This document shows positions 40,496-51,814 of a stretch of DNA of 64,000 nucleotides, in pieces. The translations under genes and the position numbers were made by a program. Every line of letters starts with the position of its first letter. Positions within the stretch are counted from its first letter, which is position 1. This DNA comes from Trichobilharzia regenti (lineage: Eukaryota; Platyhelminthes; Trematoda; Strigeidida; Schistosomatidae): assembly GCA_944472135.2 (NCBI GenBank), contig OX235270.1:149849128-149913127 (forward strand), in the 5' to 3' direction. The notes under the pieces are model-generated. The model saw only the letters and a list, made by a program, of their open reading frames with translations. It was not told the origin of the DNA and searched no databases.

Positions 40496-40880
40496 GAAGA
40501 AAGGGAGAGAGCAAAATGCACACATACACACACAGACACACACACGGAGAACAAAACAAAAAACATGCATTCCAAACAGACAAACAAACGGACAACAAAT
40601 CAACTGGCTTCATTTGGAACTTTATTCAATTGTAAAAATAAGCCAAAATCTGATAGAAGTTTCTTGCTATGCAGGAGAATAATTGCTGACTGAATCTCTA
40701 ACGACAAAATATACACCGTCTTGATGATGACACTCTCACATTGTAGCAACAGAAGACGGGGGCCAGGCAACAGATAATTTATTAAGGAAATCAACACATA
40801 TTTATAGATTTTCATGTACATATTATAGATAATTTTTAGCAGAAAAACACAGCCTTCTGATTGGTGGTTGTCTCTCACAG

Positions 40881-41100
40881 AAATTTAACCTTGCATCTCT
40901 TTGTGACTGTTCCACCAACGATCACAACTAATGATCTAAAGTCGGTTGTAGCTAACAAGAGACTTTCTACAAACTATGGTACTGGCCTGTGTGAGATTTC
41001 AATTAGTTCACATGAAGTAGATTTGGACCATCCACCAATTATTCCTGATATGATAGACGTGGAATCTTCGGCAAATCAGTCCGTTTGCGGCGAAAGTAAA
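40881..41100 (+). CDS. Candidate exon of an unidentified gene
   Basis: A 220-nt open stretch between a good acceptor (GGTTGTCTCTCACAG, ending 40,880) and a good donor (AAA then GTAAGC at 41,101). It encodes about 73 residues, including VPPTITTNDLKSVVANKRL and VDLDHPPIIPDMIDVESS, without similarity I recognise. It stays open from 40,861 to 41,124. It could be a real exon of a gene crossing the spacer, or chance. Confidence 0.3.
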
Positions 41101-41409
41101 GTAAGCGGTGATTTGATTAAATAAGTGATTCAATTGTGCAATGATATCAGGTGTAATAATTCACTGGTGTTAACTTCATTCAGTACAGTCACTTCTCCAT
41201 TTTTGATTTTTGGAACCTTATAATTGAAGCATAGTTTTTTTATAAGAATGAATGACGGACGCTCCAAGTCCGTAAACCACATAGAGGAACTAGCTGACTT
41301 GACATTAGTGTTTAGAATATGAATCTTGTTTCCTACCTCATGTTCAGCAGATTCTCACATTGATTTCCGATCAATGAAGGTTTGTGTTGTATTTCTATCC
41401 CGGCTTTTG

Positions 41410-41620
41410 TTGTGAGTCGGTGGCACAGCGGTTATGACGCTCACCGGTCATGCATATGGTTCGATGTTTGATCCCCTGTCGACGCACACCTGATATCTAT
41501 GGTCGGCCTGCAAAATTTGGGCTACCGATATCACATGCTGAAAATTCCATACCTTTACCGAAAATACGGTGTGGAATCGAGCTGTAATCAAAAATAAAAA
41601 AGAATTGTCAAAAAAGCGGA
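41410..41620 (+). mobile_element. tRNA-derived SINE (second family)
   Basis: An A-box-like TGGCACAGCGGTTATGACGC (about 41,421-41,440) and a B-box-like GGTTCGATGTTTGATCC (41,459-41,475), with about 40 bp between them, are followed by a body and an A-rich end (ATCAAAAATAAAAAAG, about 41,597-41,612). This is the layout of a Pol III SINE. The B box is imperfect. Confidence 0.5.
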
Positions 41621-41658
41621 ATGGGTTTTACTAGTCATACATACACATTTTCTAACTG

Positions 41659-41769
<111 letters not shown>

Positions 41770-41974
41770 TTTCTTTGATGCAGACTGAATTCTGTCAGTC
41801 AGTCAGGTTTGTAATGTGGCCACCATTCCACTAGGTAGCTTGCCATCACGGTGCACATTGATTTGATGGTATTAGATAGTTGGAGGCAATCGGCCACAGG
41901 AAGCCTCGCTTGCTCGAAATATTACCAATAACAAAACTTATCATTGTGTGTAAATTATTGAAATATAATTATAC

Positions 41975-42429
41975 TTTATTTGATCTAATCCACAATGCTC
42001 AAACGTTTTACTGATATTAATACTTCTACCCTGTTTGTAAGCAAACTGCTTTGGATCATTTGAGAAGCTTGAGGAGGGAACGAGTTTTTGTAACAATAAT
42101 TTCTTCATTAGTTTCAAGAAAGGAGAGGTTATAGCAATAGGTCTAAACTTAGTACTATTTCCAGAACCAGACTTGGGTACAGGGATGATTTTAATATCTT
42201 TCCACAGAGAAGGTACAACATTGTTAGAAAAAGAAGCATTGAAAATGTTTGTCAGTGGGTTACTTAAAATATCAGCACATTTCCTTAGAACAATGGCAGG
42301 TATACCATCAGGGCCTAGACTCTGGGAAGGTTTAAGAGATTTTAATAATAATAATATTGACAGCTTTATTCCAAACAGTATTTGTGGTACAGGTATGGAA
42401 TTTTCAGCGTGCATTACAATATATTGCAT
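41975..42429 (-). pseudogene. CR1-like LINE reverse transcriptase fragment
   Basis: The minus-strand frame contains LKSLKPSQSLGPDGIPAIVL, ADILSNPLTNIFNASFS, VPSLWKDIKIIPVPKSG, FRPIAITSPFLKLMKKLL and QFAYKQGRS. These are the RT N-terminal motifs of CR1/Jockey-type LINEs (GPDGIP, P..WK...I.P..K.G, RPI...S...K). The frame ends after SINISKTFEHCG, before the catalytic motifs. It is both 5' and 3' truncated. Confidence 0.75.
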
Positions 42430-42865
42430 CTAATTACTTCTTGAATTATATAAGATTTTTTAAAATCAAAGATAAATCAATAAAAATAAAATAAGTAAGT
42501 TATAAATAAATAAAATAAATAAATATTAGAAATTAAGAAACAAACAACGTAGAGTATTTCATTTCAAACAATGCAACACAGGATTTGAAATATAAAGTTG
42601 ATGTGTGGTAGTAGATGAGAACAACAGTGTAGTAGTAACGAGGAAAGGAAAAGAAAACCTAATGAGACTATTTGTTGGAGTGCTGCAGTAAGTTTATCGT
42701 GTCATACCCAACGGATTTCTCATCACATAACAGCTGTGCCAGATATGATATTGTGGACTTTTTGTATTTGGTAGTCCTAGCATATAGCCTCCTATAGCTG
42801 CTTCTAGTTCTTCCAGATGAAATGCAAGGAGATAGATGCGTATAGAGAGGATGCTCGGGGTTACA
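42430..42865. other. AT-rich spacer up to copy C
   Basis: It contains an (AAAT)n-rich tract at about 42,478-42,530. No gene recognised. Confidence 0.4.
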
Positions 42866-43321
42866 CAAGTGTTTTCATGCACTGGTAGTCAACAGAAAAC
42901 ACAAGACAGAAAACTCGACAAATATGTGTTATGTGTGACAGGACTGTTATCCAAACTTTGTCTGAAGTCTAATGATACTACATGGCTGCTGAGGTCGAAC
43001 TTGATGGAAGTCGATTAGAAGCCAGTGTTGGTTGGTTGGTTCAATATCCAGGAGCTAATCTGAGCTGTGTATGAGCTATGCCTTCACTGACACTTCTTTG
43101 CTGCTCTATGCTGTGCTCAGCATTCACATTCATTTTTATCACCACATTTTCCGTACCACTCGATTTCGATGAAAGAAATGGTACTTGAAGAAAAAAATTG
43201 TCACATGTTGTGTGAGATGGTGTATCGTGTCGACTCAGCGATGTGTGCACTTGTTTACTACTTCTGTTCGTCCAAGGCATATACTGGTAAAACTTCATTC
43301 TACTGAACTGGACAAACTCAC

Positions 43322-43512
43322 CAGTAGGATATTTATATTGATCAGTGTGGAGGGTAGCGGAAACAACATTTCCGAACAGGTCATCCATGATGTTGGCAAG
43401 CCCTTTCGCTGTCATCAAACCATGAAGCTGTCCAACATATATGGCATACTGCATATTGGCAGAACTACCAGTTGGCCCAGTAGTTGGTGTCTTCTATGCT
43501 CCAAGGTACAAC
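43322..43512 (-). pseudogene. CPEB1-like RRM2 exon, frameshifted (copy C)
   Basis: Homologous to 31,498-31,690 but 191 nt instead of 193. Where copy B reads AAC TAC TGC GGG CCA, copy C reads AAC TAC TGG GCC AAC TGG TAG, so a 2-nt deletion produces a premature stop at once, within RRM2. The rest of the exon remains similar (YVGQLHGLMTAKGLANI), with Met for Ile. Confidence 0.88.
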
Positions 43513-44919
43513 CTAGAATTAGACGGAATTCAGAATGATGCAGAACACTGATTACCAATAAAATATTACATATTTTTAAATTCCATCAGAAAGATATCAC
43601 CCTCACACACACACACACAAACACTCACTGACTCACTCACTCACTCGTCAAGTGAGCGAGTTTATCCTTCAGACGACGGTGACAACCAGTGTGGAGGGCT
43701 CAGCTTAAAGATAAACTGAGAGTGGTTGTGATGAGAAGGGGAAGAGATTTTCAGCTGGACAATGTTAACAAATGATCAGACTGATACATGCATGAACTTT
43801 CACTTTAACAAACCGCCGATTATCTGTCCTACTCTCCTTCATCTCCCTCCCTTCATTCGACACCACTGACTTGTAGACTCATTTGACACGCACTCCTACT
43901 CTATTCGTCTATTCCTACCATGCCACTTCGGTGTTATTTATTCTAAGGCCAGTATTAATTCCACTGTGAAATTCCTCCGAGCATTTCTTCCAAACTGGTC
44001 ACATCGTGTGAGTCACGAATTCTGTTTTATTGGCATCAAAGTTATTGACGCATACTATGAATGCTTGTCTAACATAACAGGTGGTGAAGCCATCTGTTAA
44101 ATTTAACACGACAGTTATTCATTCTTTGCGCTTCTTCCTCTTATTCTCCTCTTTCTTCTTGTCTCAAATATCCCACTTATCAATTGTATACATGGTATTA
44201 TAGTGCATTGTATACATATAGCTATACTGATTCATCCATCCGGCCTGATTTTGTACACATCCAGAACCTACAAAGAACGCATTGACCAAATTTATTTCAC
44301 AGATAATTCAACAACATCAAGTGGAAGGAAGCCAATTCTCTGAAGTCAAACACACATTGAAAATTCTTGAAATGGGCAAGTGCATGCACTCTCACTAATT
44401 TCATTTCTTCAATTCGTCTGAGGACATGTTTCGACAGAGTGTCAACTAATGCCAATTGGTGCAAAGTAGACAATGCCAACTGTGTCTCCAAACACAGAGA
44501 GATAGATAGACAGATAAATGGATAGGCAGACAGACAGACGGTCACACAGACAGAGAGATAGATAGATACACACCAGATAGACAGCAGACACAGGGACAGA
44601 CAAAAATGAAAGAAGTAAATATCTTTATCCTCTGAGTGTTTCCACTTGTAACCCTATGGGTTGGCAACATGCATATTTATTTGCATATCACAAATAACCT
44701 ACTGGACTGAGGAAGTCAAGGAAGTCGATTGATTCATCGACAGTGTGTATCGACAGTTCCACAAAAGCCTCAAACAGTCTTATCTCAGCGGGATAGTGTT
44801 GCCTTTCAAGTTTCAGTCAGTCAGTGAGTCAGTCAGTCACACTGTGATTAACGCATAACTACTAGACAAAACACTGGTAAGAGCAAATACATGATTTCTG
44901 TGACAAAATATATCCTCAC

Positions 44920-45050
44920 CTTCGCATATCTGAACGGAAAGTTGTATAATGGAATTCTGTAGAAGTCACTATCTATCCTGCGAGTTCTGAAAGAGTTCCT
45001 CAGAAGTTCCAGAACACATGCCTCATCTTCAAATACGAGATAACAATAAC
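44920..45050 (-). pseudogene. CPEB1-like RRM1 exon b (copy C)
   Basis: Counterpart of 29,960-30,090, splice sites kept. Two substitutions change residues in the RNP1-like strand: GYCYLVFEDEAC instead of GYCYLVYENEAC. It belongs to a copy broken downstream. Confidence 0.82.
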
Positions 45051-45139
45051 CTAAAATATGAGATAATTTCAATGTCAGTCAAGTGAAACAAAGTAGGCGG
45101 AAACGAGGCTTCTCACTGTTTACCAGTAAAATGACTTAC

Positions 45140-45361
45140 CTCTATTGTTATACTCGCTACTCAAATGAACACCATCTGGTTTTGGCCAAATGACGGTAAT
45201 TTGGCCAAATCTACAAAACACCTCCATTATACCAGACTCCGTTATTCCATATGGCAACCCGTAAACGAACACTTTCCTTGAAATATTTCCTGATATGTTT
45301 TTTCTAAATGGTAAGGTTCCTGTCCAGTAACAGACATCTTCACTTTTCTTGTCTGTAGCAC
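45140..45361 (-). pseudogene. CPEB1-like RRM1 exon a (copy C)
   Basis: Counterpart of 29,649-29,870 with both splice sites conserved. KVFVYGLPYGITESGI has Tyr where copy B has Asp, next to the RNP2-like strand. Confidence 0.82.
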
Positions 45362-46514
45362 CTGCAATGTGAAACATAATAATCCTCAGTTTTGCGTATT
45401 AGATAAACACATGGGTAGCTGACTGACGAGAAGTTCACTCGCCAGATGGTCATTCATTTACGCACTCATCATCATTTACTCTTCCTGATTATTAGAGGGG
45501 AAGTGGACACAACGGTGTTCCACTCACAGTTGAATACATCATCTAACGATCGATAGTCGCGTTAGGTGAATGAATGATTAAATTTATATTCATTCCACTA
45601 TTCATTCTCCTGACAAGTAGTATGTAAACCAATCAATCACTTCTCGATGAAATCCTTTCTACCTTCAAATGTTTGACGTATAAAATGCAGAACTAGCGAC
45701 ATGACTGACTAAAATACCAGTGTCAAGGACATTGGCCGATCAAATTCACTTTTCGAAGGATATTTATTTACTCCTCACTCTTCAGACTAACTGTTGGTAA
45801 TGAAATTTGCTGGGAAAGTAAGCACTGATGCCAACTGATGAACTGATACGCAAAGCATTTGCTCAATTCTCAATAATCTTCTCCACTCTATGCAGGTCAA
45901 CTAAGCGTCTGTCATGGGAATCGTTTTCAGCTATTATGTGTGATGTATTCGGGAGAATATTTCAGCAGAAATATCACACCACTAACTCGCCCCAAACTTC
46001 AAATCTCAAAGCTTGTAGCTCGACGCCCCAATCGGAACTCAAGTAGTCACGAAAAACGATGCATGCGTTAAACCGATACTCACTGACTACTGAGACTGAG
46101 TATGGTGAATCAGAATCTGTGATACACAAGTGAACGATTAGAAGCCGACCACTCAGATAAGCCGGCCCCAGTATTAAGTGTGTTTCTCCAGACTGTAAAT
46201 TATAATGATAACCAATGGCATTAAGGGACTACTTCCCTCATTCCTTCCTTCCTTCCTTCCACTTACATGCATTCCAAGTTATACACTGAGAAGCATAGTG
46301 AAGAAAGGTATACTACAAGGAATAGTTAGTTAGCACGTGTACTAAAAAATAAGTGATTCACTCTCTTTCTCTCCCTCACTCTTTCTAGCTGTCATTCACG
46401 TATCTTTATAAGCCAACAGATAATGATTGATAAATATATATATATATAAGTAGCAACAGACCGACTAAACAAACAACCAGCCAACCAACCAACCAAGTAT
46501 TAAAAGCAAATCAC

Positions 46515-46958
46515 CTGTTGAAACCACTTCTGTTGCTCTGTGATAGTCCAGTGTCTGGAACACCCGGGGAGAAATCACATGTGATTCTGCGATCATTGCA
46601 TTCCAGTCATACTTGTCGACAGAATTGCATCGAATTGTTGGTCCACCTTCACTACGAGGTGAAGCTGTTCCACCTACTTTCACTCCAACAGAATGATACT
46701 CTGGTTTCATGACTGCAGTTTCAAGACTGCAGCAATTGTAATCGCTCATAACTGAGGCGCTTCCATGGTCACCATTCTCCTCCTCGGATTGTTGATGACT
46801 GAGTGTTTGAGTACCAAAGAGACATGGTCTTCGAATTGTTGAGGTCGCAGGACGTGTGATCAGTCTTCTCTCCAAATCAACAACATTTTGATCGTGGAGT
46901 ATCTCAGAAAGGTTTGATTTATAGTCGGTTCGAAGTGATACCTCGTCACATTTCTCAT
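46515..46958 (-). pseudogene. CPEB1-like N-terminal exon (copy C)
   Basis: Identical in length (444 nt) and splice signals to 28,049-28,492; the deduced residues appear the same. A synonymous-type change (CCTCGTCACA against CCTCATCACA in copy A) was noted. Confidence 0.75.
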
Positions 46959-47265
46959 CTACATGAAAAGACAATAGAGTAAGTACATTGTTAATTCGTT
47001 CGTCATCAGAAAATAACCGGTTAGGATTAAGAAACCCTCGTATGGAGTGACAAATTCAATTCCATCATAGTGACTCATCACAGTAGGTCAACATAACGAG
47101 TTGAAGAGAACTGGGAATATTGTGTTATCTATGTCCTCTGGTTAACCTGGCCCAGATGACTAGCTCGCTAGTTTTCTAGCCGGTCTCAAGCCTGGATGAA
47201 GAGGGAATGTTGGGCCGTGGTGCTAGTAGAAACTTCAACGTACAAATATATGAAAACTACTAAAA

Positions 47266-47823
47266 ATGAAAACAATAGCCTTATTTTGGGAACCGATCTC
47301 CGCCAGGATAATGACAGCCAGGTTCAACTCAAACGGAAGGAATGTTACAATCATTCAATGCTATGCGTCTACAAACGTCTCAGAACAAGAGAAGAAGGAG
47401 ACGTTCTTCAGACAACTACAAACACTAATGGACAACGTCCCAAATGGCGATATCAAAATCCTGATGAGCGACATGAATGCGAAGCTGGGAGGAGACAACA
47501 CAGGAAGAGAACTCACCATGGGTCGTGAGGCCCTCGGTGAAATGAACGACAATGGTGAACTCTTCTCAGACTTCTTCGCCTTCAATGATGTGGTGATCGG
47601 TGGCAGTGTGTTCAACCACAAGGATATACACAAGGCCAGCGACATGGACTTCACCAGATGGACACACCAAAAGCCAGATAAACTTCATTTCAATCTCAAA
47701 GAAGTGAAGACGGAACCTACTGGACACAAGGTCGAGGAGAGGAGCAGGTGTGGGTTCAGATCACTATCTAGTACAGGGGACTTTCAAGGTGAAGCTAAAA
47801 GCCTCGAGGATAGCTGGGGATAG
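47266..47823 (+). pseudogene. RTE endonuclease fragment (copy C)
   Basis: 185 codons, same blocks as the copy A fragment, with SDMNAKLG instead of GDMNAKLG and IHKASD in place of IHKVSD. It is followed by GSDHYLV in another frame. Confidence 0.75.
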
Positions 47824-48288
47824 GCCACAATACAAATTCAACACTCAATTACTGAAAAACACAACCACAAAGGACACTTCCACTGCGACTGTCAGAGCAA
47901 AGCAGGAAACACTACGTGACACCACGGAAGAATCATGCGTGGAAGACCATTGGAACTCTCTGAAGGTGATTTTCAACGAAACGCGTTCAACGGTTTTAGG
48001 AAGAAAGAAGAGACAACACGAGGAATGGCTCTCAATGGACACTTGGAAACTAGTGGAGGAGAGGAGAATGTTGAAAGAAAAAATGATTCAACGCAAGGAC
48101 GGACAAGAGAAGGAGACGCTGAGTTCAACTTACACAGCACTGGACAAAGAAGTGAAGAAGAGTTCTAGGAAGAACAAAAGACAATTCTACGACAATCTGG
48201 CCACTGAAGCTGAGAAGGCAGCAGGCAAAGGGACCTGAGGACACTATATCAGATAACCAAGTCTCTATCCGGGAAGAGATCAACACAA

Positions 48289-48720
48289 GTGAAACCTATT
48301 AAAGACAGCCAAGGGAACCCAATTACAAAGGAAGAAAGACAGATTAAACAATGGGTGGGTCACTTCAAAGGACTCTTGAACCGACCACCACCTCCAACCC
48401 ATCCAGAAATACCAACAACAGCGCGTACACAACTGCAAGTTGACACCAATCCTCCAACGAGAGCTGAAGTCTTGAGTGCAATCAAGCTTCTGAAAGCTGG
48501 AAAAGCAGCTGGACCAGATAGAATACCCCCTGAAACCCTGAAAGCGGACCTAGAGACAACAGCAAATATGCCGTCTCCATTATCGCAAAAGGTCTGGAAG
48601 GAGGGAAGGGTGCCTACTGACTGGAGGAAAGAATGTCTCGTGAAACTACCAAAGAAGCGCGACTTACGCCTCACTCTGCAAGAACTGGCGAGGAATCATG
48701 CTCCTGTCGACGCCAAGTAA
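48289..48720 (+). pseudogene. RTE reverse transcriptase N-terminal fragment (copy C)
   Basis: 143 codons with KLLKAGKAAGPDRIPPETLK and VPTDWRKECLVKLPKKRD, ending before the catalytic region. It keeps the consensus Pro-Pro and Cys residues where copy A has Ser-Pro and Tyr. Confidence 0.75.
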
Positions 48721-50074
48721 AATTCTGAGTCGCATCATCCTGGAGAGAATAAAGGACGCACTGGAGACAGAACTCCGACCAGAACAAGCTGGCTGCATTC
48801 AGGAAAGGCAAATCATGTCCTGACCAAATTGCAACTCTACGCATCATCATCACAGAACAAAACATGGAATGACAATCAAACCTCTACCTCAAATTTAGAG
48901 ACTTTGAGAAGGCCTCGACAGACAGCGTTGACCGCGAAGTAATTTGGAAACTACTCGAGTACTACGGCGTGCAGCGCCCAAATATTCATCAACCTTATTC
49001 AACAGCTAGCTGTACGACAACGGCACATGTCAAGTCATCCACAACGGAAAACTCAGCGAGGAGTTTGGAGTGAACACAGGTGTCGGACAAAGGTGCTTGT
49101 TATCTTTCACCAGTGATATTCCTACTTGTGGTGGACTGACTGGATTATGCGTCAGACAGTGGGAAACGAGAAGGCAGGGATATCCTGGACCGACGTGAAG
49201 AACCCAGAAGACCTGGATTTCGCGCATGGATGATTTATGTTTAATGTGACACACACAAAATCGAAGACTTACAAGCGAAAACCGACCGACAAACTGGTCG
49301 AAGAAGCAGCCGGTGAAGACAGGACTCCAGGTGAACATAGACAAGACAGGGGTTATGAAAATAACCAACCAATAACAACAGTAACAGCAACATCCAGCGC
49401 CAATCACCATCAACGGGAGGAATTTGAAAGATATTGTTTCATTCACTGATCTAGGGAGCATTGTCTCAACTACAGGAAGTCGGAACGGACGAGGATGTCA
49501 AATTGAGTGAGAATCGGGGAGGGGGCGAGAAACACCTGCATCAATCAACCTGAAACCAATCTCGAAATCTTCGTCACTCAGCCATCATCAACAACAAAAT
49601 TCGGTAGGATTTTCAATACAAACGTCAAGTCAGTCAGTTCTTGTATACGGATGAGAAACTTGGCGGGCGGATCACAAAGAATATTTCCAACAGCCTGTTG
49701 CAGACATACATCAGCAGCTATCATCGCTCTATACCGAATATCAGATGTCCGGGTCGGAATGAATCGCCAACAAGAAACTATGGGAAGAAAGAAGACAAGA
49801 ACCAATCGCCCAACAACAGAAAATATGCAGGCGAAAGTGGAGATGGATTGGACACTCACTGAGGGGGCCCCAGTTCAACCGAACAATGAGTATATGTGCA
49901 TAACCGGGAACTGTGTCAACTCTAAATGTTTTCGTCCACTGTCTATTCAGTATTGTGAACAGGCTCAAGGAATAAACGTATACAGGCACACCATCAAATA
50001 AGTCAATACGGGATGTCTCTAGAAAAAGGACAGTTATTAACTATATCCGCTGAGGGAAGGGAATGGAATCGAAG

Positions 50075-50135
50075 GCGTGAATACATGAATAGTAATAATA
50101 ATAATAATAACGATCATAATAATAGTAGTAGTATG
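50075..50135 (+). repeat. Trinucleotide microsatellite (copy C)
   Basis: An AAT/AGT-rich tract homologous to 24,868-24,920 of copy B but of different length, as expected for a microsatellite after duplication. Confidence 0.7.
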
Positions 50136-50209
50136 AAATGCAATCAAAATATCTGCGATTATAATCATAGTGTGCCTTTGTAGATGCATTGACTGATCTC
50201 TCAAAACAT

Positions 50210-51014
50210 CCATCCACTGGAAACGTACATGGAATGGACAAGTAACTAGATTTTATAGTTGCGTGTCTATCTCTAGGATAAGGAGGCTAATTCATTCACT
50301 CTGTTTCAGAATAACAAACACTTGTAGTTCTGATTGCGTTGACTTACAACTAGCCTTTCTAAAAGCCACGCTCACGACAGACGGTCATCCGAACCGATTT
50401 ATTGACAAGAACATGAAAGACAAGTAGTCCAAACTGGTCACCGACTCACTTCCAAAGAAAGCCTTATTCATGAATCCGGAATTCAAAGATGATCAAGGTA
50501 TGCTTCAGATATGCTGAAAAACCGTTTGTCAAAATCAGTCGGTAAGACGTTCTTTGCAGAAAAACTATAAATGACGTTCACCAGCTGCAAGTTGTTCTCC
50601 ATCTGTGTAAAAGATAAGCGTCGTCGTCTTCCCGCCTCCATATGCATCTGTTAGTTCACCTGATCCTTTTATGGAGCAAGGGACATTGGCCATAGCCAGC
50701 GAACGCCTTCCACACGGAAACGAGTACATACTCTTGAGTGGTTTTACAAGACAGAAAGGAAGGGTGTACGGAGCTCTATTCTAGAACAACACTTGCTCAA
50801 CTCCTGTCACTCTTCCAGCTTCGACCATGGTTTGAACATCATCATCATCGTCATCATCATGTATCGAATTCATGACAACTTGCTGCATTTCCTTCGTCTC
50901 AAGCTTCTAAAGACAGCGTGGGCCATGGCCAGTCATGAATTAAAGCCAACCAGAATTTTGTGTAGAAAAGAAGTATGTGCAATGCCTACTTCTGCCTTGG
51001 CCATAGACGAATAG
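50210..51014 (+). pseudogene. Ancient PLE-D remnant (copy C)
   Basis: The plus-strand counterpart of 23,985-24,790: TWNGQVTRFYSCVSI at the start and LLHFLRLKLLKTAWAMASHE to RKEVCAMPTSALA at the end, with stops between. The degraded GIY-YIG segment is in the middle. Confidence 0.75.
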
Positions 51015-51755
51015 ACATTTGTTTATTTACTTTGTTCATTCACTTACTCTTTTCATTTACTTTCCCTCATTACTACGAATAATATTACTATTATTATTAT
51101 TATTATTAATAATAGTAGAAGTAGTAGTAGTATCCTCACAGTGAATTGTTTCCAATTTTCCCATTTGTTAATCAAATTCAAAATGTGCATACCAGTATTC
51201 AATTGTATCTAGTCAAATCACACACCATGAAATGTAACGCTGGGTTTGAAGCATAGTGGTGAGTGGTGCGTACTGCTGAGGTGTCAGTCGGAAACTAGGA
51301 CAACGGAAACAGCCGTCCAGTAGTCACTGCAGCTTTTCCAATGCTCCTCCAACCGATCGAATCCAACCAACCAATCCAACACTTGAAAATTCTTTAAATG
51401 ACATTATTTGTGTCTCCACTCGACATTGTTCTATTTTAATATTTACAAACCTTTGACTGACATATTTTATTCTACTCTCTTTATTTCGTGTATTCACGCC
51501 TTCGCCTTCGCCTCAATTCGCTAACTGGACTAAATTCTCATAAAAGAACTACACATACATATATATATATATAAATATAAATACGGTTCTACAGCTCGAT
51601 AACAACATTCCTTGAAAAGAGTCTCTTCGCTAAATATTGTCTTCATAATGGTACAATGTTACAAGGGGAATTGTAAAATTATTAGTTATTAAGTAAACAA
51701 AGGTGTTTAGCAATTACAGAAAACACGATAAATGCAAAGCAAGTAATACACTCAC

Positions 51756-51795
51756 TGTTATTGTTGATCACAGACGCTGAGCGAGTCGACTCCAT
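51756..51795 (-). pseudogene. Tentative first CPEB exon (copy C)
   Basis: Identical to the 40-nt exon proposed at 20,896-20,935, with ATG and a GTGAGT donor. It belongs to the broken copy. Confidence 0.3.
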
Positions 51796-51814
51796 TTTGT
51801 TTTTATGTCAGTGA

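Larger units (their letters stand above)
47130..49872 (+). mobile_element. RTE-clade LINE, decayed (copy C)
   Basis: The same insertion as in copies A and B. Parts: endonuclease (47,266-47,823, SDMNAKLG), linker (47,750-48,238, ending AAGKGT after a one-base deletion), RT N-terminus (48,289-48,720), catalytic region with DLDFAHG (about 49,215), and C-terminal region (49,507-49,868) ending in MDWTLTEGA. Inactive. Confidence 0.82.

Noticed and set aside
40399..40613. Cys/Val-rich short frames on minus as membrane proteins
   Set aside because: Produced by the (CA)n tract at about 40,520-40,550 read in reverse; low complexity.
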